Source: Gemmatimonas sp. (GTDB taxonomy: Bacteria > Gemmatimonadota > Gemmatimonadetes > Gemmatimonadales > Gemmatimonadaceae). Taken from it: a DNA stretch of 64,000 nucleotides. The notes under the pieces were generated by a model. It saw only the letters and a list, made by a program, of their open reading frames with translations. It was not told the origin of the DNA and made no database searches. Made by a program: the position numbers and the translations under genes. Numbering within the stretch: the first letter of the stretch is position 1; each line of letters starts with the position of its first letter. The stretch lies in NCBI GenBank assembly GCA_023910675.1, contig JAAVWC010000004.1:1-64000 (forward strand). Reading direction: 5' to 3'. This document shows, one piece after another, positions 39,783 to 48,099 of this stretch.

Positions 39783-40511
39783 ATGATGTCCGACGTCACA
39801 CATCCGATCACTTCAATAGAGCGGCCGCGCAGACGCGGCATTACCCGTGCGCTCCTGCCACTGCTGATGGCGTGGGTACTCTGGAATACGCTCTTCGACG
39901 GTCGTACGCCCGCGTTCCTGCCAACGACCGCTGAACGCACACTCTATTTCAAGCTGCCCCTCGAGGGCGTGCGCTTTCATTGGGAGTTCCTCGAGCCGAG
40001 CGCGTTTTTGGCCGGTGAGTTGACGCTGCGTATCATCAACACCAATCGCGACGACACACTGGTCATCTTTCACGACGGCAAGATCAGTGACGGCTGGCAG
40101 ATGATTGGCACCAACACCCGCGATAGCTCATTCTACTTCGGCTTCTCCACCGATCGCCGATATGTCACCGCAGCGGACGACTCGCTCATCATTACGCTCC
40201 GCGCGCCGAAGGATCTACGCGGCCACGGTGTATACAAAGAGGGCACCCTGCCAGCCGGCACCTGGCAGTCGCAGGGGACGTATTCGTCCATCTACGGCGG
40301 ACGATGGAACCCGTTGGATTTCCTCGTGCGCGCGGGCGACCCACCGATGGCATTCATGGAGTGCTGGGACACCGTGTGGCCAATTCGCGTTACGCGAAAC
40401 ACCGGCTGGGGCGGCTTGAAGCCGGCCAATGAGGACTCTGGCGTCTTCAGCCGCATCAAGACTCAAGGTGTAGACGGGCGCGTGTGCGGCTCGAGTAATC
40501 AGACGGACTGA
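39783..40511 (+). CDS. Hypothetical membrane-anchored protein
   Basis: A 242-residue protein with a basic N terminus and one hydrophobic helix (ITRALLPLLMAWVLWNTLF, residues ~19-37), then a beta-rich domain (WEFLEPSAFLAGELTLRIINTNRDDTLVIFHDGKI) outside the membrane. I recognise no family. It is convergent with the cyanophycin cluster (4-bp gap to the Mur-ligase stop) and has no evident partner. Confidence 0.6.
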   Translation: MMSDVTHPITSIERPRRRGITRALLPLLMAWVLWNTLFDGRTPAFLPTTAERTLYFKLPLEGVRFHWEFLEPSAFLAGELTLRIINTNRDDTLVIFHDGKISDGWQMIGTNTRDSSFYFGFSTDRRYVTAADDSLIITLRAPKDLRGHGVYKEGTLPAGTWQSQGTYSSIYGGRWNPLDFLVRAGDPPMAFMECWDTVWPIRVTRNTGWGGLKPANEDSGVFSRIKTQGVDGRVCGSSNQTD

Positions 40512-40515
40512 ATCG

Positions 40516-42363
40516 CTACATCGCCACCAGTGGCATTCCCGCCCGCCACCCCCTCGCCACCAACGCATCCAGCAGCGCCTCGACGTCATCCTTCTGTACG
40601 TGCGTTGGCAGCACCAGGAGGTCGCCTGGCTGCGCCCACCGCAGCGCCGCCTGCACGGCCTCGAGCTCACTCGGGCACTCCTCGATCACCTCGGCAGGCG
40701 CGCCGGCGTCGACCAGCGCGTCGCGCAATACGCGTATCACGTCACCCGGCTGGCGACCGCGGAGCATCTCTGCCATCTCCTTCAGTAACACACGATCGTA
40801 GCGCGCGCCGTCCCATGCCGCCTGCGCCAGCGCCACCAACTGCGCGTCGTCGCGGTTCCCCGCCTGCCCCAACAGCAGTAGCCGGCGCGACGCGGCCATA
40901 CCCATGGCGGTCGTACCCAACACGCGCATCCCTTCGGGGTTGTGCGCGTAATCCACAAGCACGGTTACGTCACCCAGCACGCGGCGCTGCATGCGCCCCG
41001 CGTTGTCTTTGGTAGAACCGCCAAAGCGCCGTAATGCCTCATGCACGGCCGCGAACGGCACACCGGCCACACTCGCTGTGAGCGATGCGGCAATGGCGTT
41101 CTCCACGTTGTGCGTGGCCGCGCCGCGCAACGTAAGCGGCATGTCATGCAACGCCCCGAGATCGCCCCACACGCCGTCATCGCACACCAGCAGATGCCCG
41201 TCGTGCAGCACGGCCCCATACCCATGCTGCTGCACACCGCGCAGCACCAACGCGTTGTCGGCGCTACGACTGAACCACGCCACCGCCGTGGGATGTTCGC
41301 GCTCGAGGGCAGCACCGAGCGCGCGCAAATGTTCGTCGTCGGCGTTGAGCACCAAAAGCGCGTCGAGCACGAGAATGCGCGCCACCGTGGCCTTCACGCG
41401 CGCCAAGTCACCAAGCGACTCCACCCCGTACTCGCCAAAGTGATCGGCGCTGATGTTGGTGATGACCGCCGCGTGTGCACGGCTGGTGGCCAGCCCGCGC
41501 CGCAGCATGCCGCCGCGCGCGGTCTCGAGTACCGCCGCCTGCACGACGCGGTCGCGCAATACCAGTCGCGCACCACCGGGACCGGTGTAATCGCCATCGG
41601 CGAGTTCGCGCGTGCCGTCAGCATCGTGCACGAATACGCCGTCACTGCACGACCACCCCACATGGCAGCCGGCCGCGCGCCACATGGCGGCCACCAGACG
41701 CGTTGTGGTGGTCTTGCCGTTGCTGCCGGTAACGAGTGTGACCGGCACGTCGCGCACGGCATCCCACGCGACCTGCTCTGGAGACGGCACGGTATCGAGC
41801 GGCCACGCCGTCCCGTGTACACCACTGCCCACGCTCACGAACTCTTCGTCGAGCTGCCACGAACAGGCGTGCGCCACGGCGGCTTCCAGCATCGCGCGTG
41901 CCGCCACCAATGGCGCCCGCTCCGCGTTGTAACGCGCGCGCAACGCGTCGTGTACCGCGTCTTCCGACGCCGCAAGCCAATCACCCGCGAGCGCGTCGCC
42001 GTCCTGCGCGCGCACCCACTGCTCGGCCCGAACCCACGCCTGCTCGGCGACCGTCGTGGCCGTGAGCAGACCATCCAGCGGCGCCGAGAAGAAGCAGACG
42101 CCAAGGGCACCATGCGGCTGCGCCAGTGGTGATCCTGAGGGCCAGCCGAGCATCTCGCACAGTCGGCGCACTTCACGCGGCCACCGCTCCAGCGCACGAC
42201 GGTCGTCGCTGGTGGTGTGCCGGACTTCGAGTACCGCACCGGGCGCATCGCTGAACCAGTTCGCGCCGGTTTGTCGACGACTATCGAGAATGGTCGCCGA
42301 CGGATGTCCATCGTCGTCCGCCGCCACGCGGGAGAGTACCGGCGGCGTTTCGAACTCAGTCAT
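40516..42363 (-). CDS. Mur-ligase protein of the cyanophycin cluster (CphA-like half)
   Basis: A 615-residue protein that repeats the C-terminal half of cyanophycin synthetase: P-loop TLVTGSNGKTTTTRLV, then DGVFVHDADGTRELADGDYTGPGGARLVLRD, ETARGGMLRRGL, ITNISADHFGEYGVESL, and a later FGGSTKDNAGRMQRR and VLVDYAHNPEGMRVL. It has no ATP-grasp domain; its first ~200 residues are a separate, unnamed region. The start overlaps the cphA stop by 8 bp, so the two are coupled. It may ligate Arg- or Lys-type residues to an aspartate backbone, or act as a helper to CphA. This is a known companion in non-cyanobacterial clusters, but its reaction is not clear from sequence. Confidence 0.8.
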   Translation of the reverse strand: MTEFETPPVLSRVAADDDGHPSATILDSRRQTGANWFSDAPGAVLEVRHTTSDDRRALERWPREVRRLCEMLGWPSGSPLAQPHGALGVCFFSAPLDGLLTATTVAEQAWVRAEQWVRAQDGDALAGDWLAASEDAVHDALRARYNAERAPLVAARAMLEAAVAHACSWQLDEEFVSVGSGVHGTAWPLDTVPSPEQVAWDAVRDVPVTLVTGSNGKTTTTRLVAAMWRAAGCHVGWSCSDGVFVHDADGTRELADGDYTGPGGARLVLRDRVVQAAVLETARGGMLRRGLATSRAHAAVITNISADHFGEYGVESLGDLARVKATVARILVLDALLVLNADDEHLRALGAALEREHPTAVAWFSRSADNALVLRGVQQHGYGAVLHDGHLLVCDDGVWGDLGALHDMPLTLRGAATHNVENAIAASLTASVAGVPFAAVHEALRRFGGSTKDNAGRMQRRVLGDVTVLVDYAHNPEGMRVLGTTAMGMAASRRLLLLGQAGNRDDAQLVALAQAAWDGARYDRVLLKEMAEMLRGRQPGDVIRVLRDALVDAGAPAEVIEECPSELEAVQAALRWAQPGDLLVLPTHVQKDDVEALLDALVARGWRAGMPLVAM

Positions 42364-45202
42364 TCGACTCCGACTTGAGGATGACGCCGCGCCCATCCTG
42401 GGTCACGACGACATCATCCCCCATGCTGCGCCAGCGCGACGACGGTAGCTCCGGGGTGGGAGTCGGCGGGCGATCATCGTCGGCAGGAGCCTCTTCCGTC
42501 ACGGCCGCACGCGGCACCGAGCGCGCGGCGCGCGGCGCGGCAAACGCTCCGTGCCCGTCGGCGCGGAAGTTCACGATCTGCTTCCACCCACGCGCCAGCG
42601 CATCGGCGAAGATCAGCACGAGGTCCCCGGGCTGCGCCATCTGCAGCGCCGCATTGATCGCTTCCTGCTCGTCGATGATGATCGTGATGGCATCGGGCGA
42701 CACGCCATTCGCGATGAGGCCATCACGCAACAACTCCGGCACTTCGCTGGGACCACGGCCGCGCGGCGAGTCGTCTCGTCGGCAGATGTAGTGATCGAAT
42801 CGCGCCGTTGCTCCGGCCTTGGCAATCGCGAGGATGTCTTCGTCGCGTCGATCGCCCGGTGCCGACAGTACGCAGAGGCGACGCCCAACGGGACGCAACC
42901 GGTTCACGAGATCGCACAGCGCCGTGATGGCGTGCGCATTGTGTCCGTAGTCGAAGAGCACCTTGAACGGATGCTCGTCGTACACGTTCAAGCGACCCGG
43001 TGCCTGGAAGAACGTAGTGTCGAAGGTGCGCAGCCCATGACGAATGTCTTCGAGACGCACCCCCATGGCGTATGCCATGGCCGCGGCGAACATGGCGTTC
43101 TGCACGTTGAACGTGGCGCGTCCTTCGAGCGTGGCCGGAATGAGATGTGTCCAGAGCAGCGGAATGTGCTTCTCGCCGTCGTAGATGGTGATCATCTGTC
43201 CGTTCACGCCCCCTTCGAGCGCCACCGCACAGCCGCCCGCGCGAATATGCTCGCGCACCAGCTCGTGCTGCGGGTCGAGCGTCACATAGCACACGCGCCG
43301 CGCCTTGGTGTAGGCGCCCATGCGCAGCACATGCGGATCGTCGGCGTTGAGCACGGCCGTATCGGTAGCAATCTCCACGACCGTGCGCTTGATCTCCGCC
43401 AGCTGGTCGAGCGTGTCGATGCCCTTCTGCCCCAAATGATCGGGCTGAATGTTGAGCACCGCCCCCACGTCGACGTGGCGCATGGCCATGCCGGCGCGCA
43501 GCAGTCCGCCGCGCGCCGTTTCGAGCACCGCGACTTCCACCGCCGGGTCACGCAACACGATGCGTGCACTGGTGGGGCCGGTCATGTCGCCTTCCACCGT
43601 GCGCTGGCCGTCGATGTACACTCCGTCGGTGGTGGTGAGCCCCACGCGCTTGCCGGCGAGCTTGTGAATGTGCGCCAGCAGGCGCGACGTGGTGGTCTTG
43701 CCGTTGGTCCCGGTAATGGCCGCAATGGGGATGGTCGTCGCTACGCCCGGCGGGAAGAGCATGTCGAGCATGCGTCCGGCCACATCACGAGGGCGCCCTT
43801 CACTGGGCGCCATGTGCATGCGGAAACCAGGCGCCGCGTTCACTTCGCAGATCGCGCCGCCAATGTCCTTGTACGACTGCGTGATATCGGGGGTGAGAAA
43901 GTCCACGCCACCCACATCGAGCCCGATCGCCTGGATGGCGCGTACCGCCATCTCGGCGTTGTCAGGATGCACCACGTCGGTCATATCGGCGGCCGTACCA
44001 CCGGTGGACAGGTTGGCGGTGAGACGGAGATACACGTCTTCTCCCGCGGCCGGTACCGTGTCGGGCGTGTAGCCAAGCTTCTCCAGCAACCCGGTCGCCT
44101 GATCGTCGAGCGACAACTTGGTGAGCACTTTTTCATGCCCAATACCGCGACGCGGATCGCTGTTCACGATCTCCACCAGCTGCGCCACGGTATGCACACC
44201 GTCGCCCACCACCTTACCGGGCTCGCGTTTGCTGACCGCCACCAACTCGCCATCGACCACCACCATGCGGTGGTCGTGTCCCGTGATGAAGCTCTCCACG
44301 ATCACGCTGCGCGAATGCTCCTGCGCGCGCGCAAAACCGGCGCGCACGTCATCGGGCGTGGTAAGCCCGATGCTCACCCCGCGGCCGTGATTGCCGTTGT
44401 ACGGCTTGGTCACCACCGGATACCCGATACGCTCGGCGGCAGCGATCGCGCGCTCTGCCGACTGCACCAAGCGCTGCCGCGGTACCGGCAATCCCAAGTG
44501 CGACAGAATGCGGTTGGTCTCTTCCTTGTCCGAGGCCAGCTCCACCGCGATGTGCGACGTGCGCCCCGTGATCGTGGCCTGAATGCGCTGCTGGCGGCAC
44601 CCGTAACCGAGCTGAATGAGGCTTTGCTCGTTGAGGCGCAACCACGGAATATCGCGATCTTCTGCGGCCTTTACGATACTCGCGGTGCTCGGCCCCAACG
44701 CGCGACGCTGCGCAAAGCGAATGAACCCGTCGCGACGGGCCTCGAGATCGAATGACGGATCGAAGTTCGCCAAACGCAACTCCGCCGGGAGCAACGACTG
44801 CAACAAGTCGAGCGCTACATCGGCGGCTTCGATGCCAACGTCTTCCTGCTCGTACTCGAACACGACGTCGTACACACCGGGCTGCGTCGTCTCGCGCGTC
44901 TTGCCGAAGGTCACGTGCGCGCCGGCGACATTCTGCAGCTCGATGGCCACATGTTCGAGCACATGACCGAGCCATGTGCCCTCATCTTCCGTCATGCGGC
45001 GTACGAAGCCACCGGGCTCGCCGTACGAACATCCATGCTCGCGCAACCCGGGAAGCGCCTGCAGCAGCGCATCCACGAACGCATCGCCGAGTCTGCGCGT
45101 GGGCCACGCCTCGAGTACACCGAGGTCGAGCACGAGCCGGATGACGGGGAAGTGCGCGTAGTGGCTGGGGCCCACGTACACGGAGCGATCGAGAATGCGC
45201 AT
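42356..45202 (-). CDS. cphA: Cyanophycin synthetase
   Basis: The 948-residue enzyme makes multi-L-arginyl-poly-L-aspartate. The N-terminal domain (VYVGPSHYAHFPVIRLVLDLG) precedes an ATP-grasp domain (YPVVTKPYNGNHGRGVSIGL, VVDGELVAVSKREPG and AICEVNAAPGFRMHM) that adds Asp, then a Mur-ligase domain (AITGTNGKTTTSRLL, then ETARGGLLRAGMAMRHVDVGAVLNI) that adds Arg. A Pro-rich tail of ~60 residues follows. The start at 45202 gives MRILDRSVYVGP, the usual N terminus; the extra upstream codons lie in the gap to cphB. Located just after the cyanophycinase gene and before a companion Mur ligase, with iadA divergent. Confidence 0.96.
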   Translation of the reverse strand: MRILDRSVYVGPSHYAHFPVIRLVLDLGVLEAWPTRRLGDAFVDALLQALPGLREHGCSYGEPGGFVRRMTEDEGTWLGHVLEHVAIELQNVAGAHVTFGKTRETTQPGVYDVVFEYEQEDVGIEAADVALDLLQSLLPAELRLANFDPSFDLEARRDGFIRFAQRRALGPSTASIVKAAEDRDIPWLRLNEQSLIQLGYGCRQQRIQATITGRTSHIAVELASDKEETNRILSHLGLPVPRQRLVQSAERAIAAAERIGYPVVTKPYNGNHGRGVSIGLTTPDDVRAGFARAQEHSRSVIVESFITGHDHRMVVVDGELVAVSKREPGKVVGDGVHTVAQLVEIVNSDPRRGIGHEKVLTKLSLDDQATGLLEKLGYTPDTVPAAGEDVYLRLTANLSTGGTAADMTDVVHPDNAEMAVRAIQAIGLDVGGVDFLTPDITQSYKDIGGAICEVNAAPGFRMHMAPSEGRPRDVAGRMLDMLFPPGVATTIPIAAITGTNGKTTTSRLLAHIHKLAGKRVGLTTTDGVYIDGQRTVEGDMTGPTSARIVLRDPAVEVAVLETARGGLLRAGMAMRHVDVGAVLNIQPDHLGQKGIDTLDQLAEIKRTVVEIATDTAVLNADDPHVLRMGAYTKARRVCYVTLDPQHELVREHIRAGGCAVALEGGVNGQMITIYDGEKHIPLLWTHLIPATLEGRATFNVQNAMFAAAMAYAMGVRLEDIRHGLRTFDTTFFQAPGRLNVYDEHPFKVLFDYGHNAHAITALCDLVNRLRPVGRRLCVLSAPGDRRDEDILAIAKAGATARFDHYICRRDDSPRGRGPSEVPELLRDGLIANGVSPDAITIIIDEQEAINAALQMAQPGDLVLIFADALARGWKQIVNFRADGHGAFAAPRAARSVPRAAVTEEAPADDDRPPTPTPELPSSRWRSMGDDVVVTQDGRGVILKSESND

Positions 45203-45224
45203 GGCCTGACGCAGCAAAGGGGAA

Positions 45225-46022
45225 CTACACCGAGCATGCCGCGGCAGGTACCGCGACATGGGTGTGCAGGTTGTACGTCGAGCCGGCGCTCAGCACCGTA
45301 ATGCGCATACCAACGACTTCAATGGGTTCACCTGGCTCCGCGTGCGCCACGGAGCAGTACTCCACGTGCGTCGGGTCGACGATGGTGACCGCGCCCGTCC
45401 CCATGATATCGACGAGATCGTCGGGGGAAATGAACGCCGCAGTATCTTCGTCTACTCCGAGGCCGAGGCAGAACGGATTGTACGCGAGGGCCGTGAGCAG
45501 CCGCCCCAAACGGTCGCGCTGCCGGAAATGCTGATCGACGATGATGCGGTTGCTGAGCCCCAGGCCCGCACACATATGCACCATCCCCACTCGGGGAGTG
45601 CTGCCTTCATCGCCCCAGGCAATCATGTGCTCACTCATGTACGCGGCGCCGGCGCTGGTGCCGGCAATGGGCACCCCGTTGGCGTTCAATTCACGCAGCA
45701 GTCGCGCAACGGGGGTTCCCCCCAGAATGCTCGACAGCTTGAGCTGACTGCCGCCGGTCATGAACACGCCGGTTGCTTCGCCGAGCCACTCCAGCCAGTC
45801 CTGATCGTCGCAATCCGAGCGACGCTCGAAGCTGAAGGCCTTGGCAAAGCGCACCCCATGTCGCTGGAAGATGCGCTCGTAATACGCACCCATGTCCGGC
45901 TCACTGGAGGCTGTCGGGATAATCGCGATCCGGGCATTGGCGCCACCCGCCAGAGCAATGAACCGCTCGAGGATGGCGGGCGACATGAGCTTGCCGCCTA
46001 TGGGGATGATCCAACCGCGCAT
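45225..46022 (-). CDS. cphB: Cyanophycinase
   Basis: A 265-residue S51 serine peptidase that cuts cyanophycin into beta-Asp-Arg dipeptides. Motifs: IPIGGKL at the N terminus, FMTGGSQLKLSSILGGTPVARLL, and the nucleophile elbow GTSAGAAYM with Ser123. DQHFRQRDRLGRLLTAL and LGVDEDTAAF are further conserved blocks. First gene of the cphB-cphA-Mur ligase operon, 22 bp upstream of the cphA start. Two direct repeats (ACGGGTCCGT) lie at its start. Confidence 0.95.
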   Translation of the reverse strand: MRGWIIPIGGKLMSPAILERFIALAGGANARIAIIPTASSEPDMGAYYERIFQRHGVRFAKAFSFERRSDCDDQDWLEWLGEATGVFMTGGSQLKLSSILGGTPVARLLRELNANGVPIAGTSAGAAYMSEHMIAWGDEGSTPRVGMVHMCAGLGLSNRIIVDQHFRQRDRLGRLLTALAYNPFCLGLGVDEDTAAFISPDDLVDIMGTGAVTIVDPTHVEYCSVAHAEPGEPIEVVGMRITVLSAGSTYNLHTHVAVPAAACSV

Positions 46023-46025
46023 ACG

Positions 46026-46048
46026 ACGGGTCCGTGGAACGGGTCCGT
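46026..46048. promoter_or_regulatory. Tandem direct repeats at the cphB start
   Basis: ACGGGTCCGT occurs twice, at 46026-46035 and 46039-46048, 13 bp apart, directly in front of the cphB ATG in the 92-bp gap to the divergent iadA. They may be an operator or ribosome-access site that controls both directions. Speculative. Confidence 0.35.
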
Positions 46049-46114
46049 AGGAATCAAAAGGGAGCTTATCCGTCCAAAGCTAACGGCGACGAGGGCCTCC
46101 GGGTAACGTTCGGC

Positions 46115-47278
46115 ATGCTTGTTCTTCTCACACACTGCACCGTGTTTGCCCCGCACCCGCTTGGCCGGCAGCATCTCCTGATCGCTGGCGACCGGGTCGC
46201 GTGGATGGGCCCCGACGTGCCGGCGCTGCCGAATACCCTCGCCGTCGAGGTCATGGATCTCGACGGCGCGGTGGTGGTCCCCGGCCTGGTCGATGGCCAC
46301 GCCCATCTGAGTGGCGGGGGTGGCGAATCGGGGCCCCAGAGCAAAGTGCCGGCGCCTTTCCTGAGTCGCTACACCAGCGCCGGCGTCACCAGCGTGGTTG
46401 GGGTGCTCGGCACCGACGATACCACGCGCACCACCGGTGAACTGGTGACGGCCGCCAATGGGCTCGTGGCCGAGGGGCTATCGGCCTGGTGCCATACGGG
46501 TGGGTACCACGTACCGCCGGTGACCCTCACCGGCAGTGTGCGCGGTGACATCGCGTTCGTGGACCGCATCATTGGCGTAGGCGAAGTGGCGATTGCCGAT
46601 CATCGCAGCAGTCAGCCCACGGTGCAGGAACTGTTGCGCCTGGCCAGCGAAGCGCATGTGGGTGGCCTCATGACCGGCAAGGCCGGCGTACTCCATCTGC
46701 ACGTGGGCGATGGGCTGCGCGGGCTCGCGCAGATTCGCGAGATGCTGGCCACGAGTGAGTTGCCGCCGCGCGTGTTCAACCCCACGCATGTGAACCGTCG
46801 CAAGGTATTGTTCGACGAAGCGGTGGAGCTGGCGCGCGCAGGGTGCGTCGTGGACATCACCGCGTTTGCCGTGGGTGAGGGCGAAGACGCGTGGAGCGCC
46901 GCCGATGCGCTGGAACGCTTCTGGGTCGCGGGCGCACCGTTGTCCAACGTGACGGTGAGTAGCGATGGCGGTGGGTGCCTGCCGACCTTCGATGCCGATG
47001 GTCGGGTGGTGGCCATGGAGGTGGGCGACGCTGGCACGCTCTGGCGCACGGTGCAGACGCTGCGCGAACGCGGCCATGCCCTGGAACAGGTGCTGCCGCC
47101 GTTCACCAGCAATGTGGCGGATCTGCTGCGGCTCCCACGCAAGGGGCGCCTCGCCGTGGGCCATGATGCCGACCTGCTGGTGCTCGACGAGCACGGCGCC
47201 ATTCGCGATGTGATGTGCCGCGGCGTGTGGCACGTGCGTGACGGCAAGCCGATACGCCGGGGGACGTTCGAGCTGTAG
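46115..47278 (+). CDS. iadA: Beta-aspartyl (isoaspartyl) dipeptidase
   Basis: A 387-residue amidohydrolase of the IadA family. VVVPGLVDGHAHLSGGGGE holds the HxH metal pair, GLMTGKAGVLHLHVGDG the next His residues, RVFNPTHVNR another, and SDGGGCLP the Asp. It would split the beta-Asp-Arg dipeptides released by CphB into Asp and Arg. It is divergent from the cphB-cphA operon, with 92 bp between start codons, which completes a synthesis-and-use module for cyanophycin. Start at 46115 (MLVLLTHCTVFAPH). Confidence 0.92.
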   Translation: MLVLLTHCTVFAPHPLGRQHLLIAGDRVAWMGPDVPALPNTLAVEVMDLDGAVVVPGLVDGHAHLSGGGGESGPQSKVPAPFLSRYTSAGVTSVVGVLGTDDTTRTTGELVTAANGLVAEGLSAWCHTGGYHVPPVTLTGSVRGDIAFVDRIIGVGEVAIADHRSSQPTVQELLRLASEAHVGGLMTGKAGVLHLHVGDGLRGLAQIREMLATSELPPRVFNPTHVNRRKVLFDEAVELARAGCVVDITAFAVGEGEDAWSAADALERFWVAGAPLSNVTVSSDGGGCLPTFDADGRVVAMEVGDAGTLWRTVQTLRERGHALEQVLPPFTSNVADLLRLPRKGRLAVGHDADLLVLDEHGAIRDVMCRGVWHVRDGKPIRRGTFEL

Positions 47279-47295
47279 CTCCTGCGGCGAGATTC

Positions 47296-47399
47296 CTGCG
47301 CCCCTGCCGTCTGTGTGGCTGCCGTCTGCCGTCTCGGCGCGATACCGCGGCATCACGCCGAGACAGCAGACCGCAGCCACACAGACGGCAGGAGCGCAG
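47296..47399. repeat. Repeat family A, isolated near-perfect palindrome
   Basis: Two 44-nt arms (47296-47339 and 47356-47399) match at 41 of 44 positions with a 16-nt loop. Its arms carry the same CTGCCGTCTG, CCGTCTCGGCG and CGCCGAGACAG blocks as the tandem units at 1150-3118. It lies 18 bp after the iadA stop, so it may be the less-decayed form of the element. Confidence 0.95.
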
Positions 47400-47415
47400 T
47401 CTTCCGGGAAGATCC

Positions 47416-47919
47416 TTAGTGCTTCATCCCCGTATTGCACCCTTCTTCGAGCACGTCGAAGGCATCGTGCAGCCCCTTCATGGCCGCCTTGAGCGCCGCA
47501 TCGTCGGCCTTGCTGGTCACGAGCGCCTGTACCTTCTGCGTTTCGCCGGCGAGGCCGGCCTGGGCCTTGGCGAGGGCCGGCTTCTGGCACGCAGCGGGCG
47601 CCTTGGAGGCTGCCACGGCCTTGGCGGCGGTCACCATCTCGCCGATCTTCGCACGGGTGGGCGCGAGGTCGTTCTTGTCTTTGGCCGGGTGCCAGGTGGC
47701 CATCATGAGCATGTGGTAGGCGTCGAGCTCCTTCCACGCGGCGGCGTCGACCTTGCCGCCGTCCAGCTGCTTCATGTGCTCGGCGTGCATGGCGGCGTGG
47801 TCCATGGCCGGGGCGGCTTTCTTGGCCGGCGGGGCCTTAGCCTTGTCCTGCGCTGAAGCGGGAGCGGCAACGGCCAGCCCGAGGGCGGCGGCCAGGACCA
47901 GCGAATGACGAATTGACAT
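47416..47919 (-). CDS. Secreted His/Met-rich small protein
   Basis: The 167-residue product has a signal peptide ending ASAQ, then a Lys/Ala-rich spacer and MDHAAMHAEHMKQ, a His/Met cluster, and a helical domain with HMLMMATWHPAKDKNDL. Two Cys are in the C-terminal part (AACQKP and EEGCNTG). Metal binding is possible from the His and Met residues. No family is recognised. Convergent with iadA and divergent from the M14 gene. Confidence 0.65.
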   Translation of the reverse strand: MSIRHSLVLAAALGLAVAAPASAQDKAKAPPAKKAAPAMDHAAMHAEHMKQLDGGKVDAAAWKELDAYHMLMMATWHPAKDKNDLAPTRAKIGEMVTAAKAVAASKAPAACQKPALAKAQAGLAGETQKVQALVTSKADDAALKAAMKGLHDAFDVLEEGCNTGMKH

Positions 47920-48099
47920 GATTCGGGGAGGGTACGGGGTGAAAAGCGGCCACCGGCCGCGTGACGTCGTCCTGCATCTTACCCAACGCCAGCCGCGGGC
48001 GCATCGTACTCCTTGTGGTACCCCCGCGTCCCCTCCAGTTCCTGGGCGTCCGGCAGCCGGGTCCGGCTGCCCCTGCGCACTCCCCACCCGTCCCCCGCA

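Noticed and set aside
42551..44755. Long plus-strand frame opposite cphA
   Set aside because: Mirror of the conserved cyanophycin synthetase gene, with His/Arg-rich low-complexity sequence.
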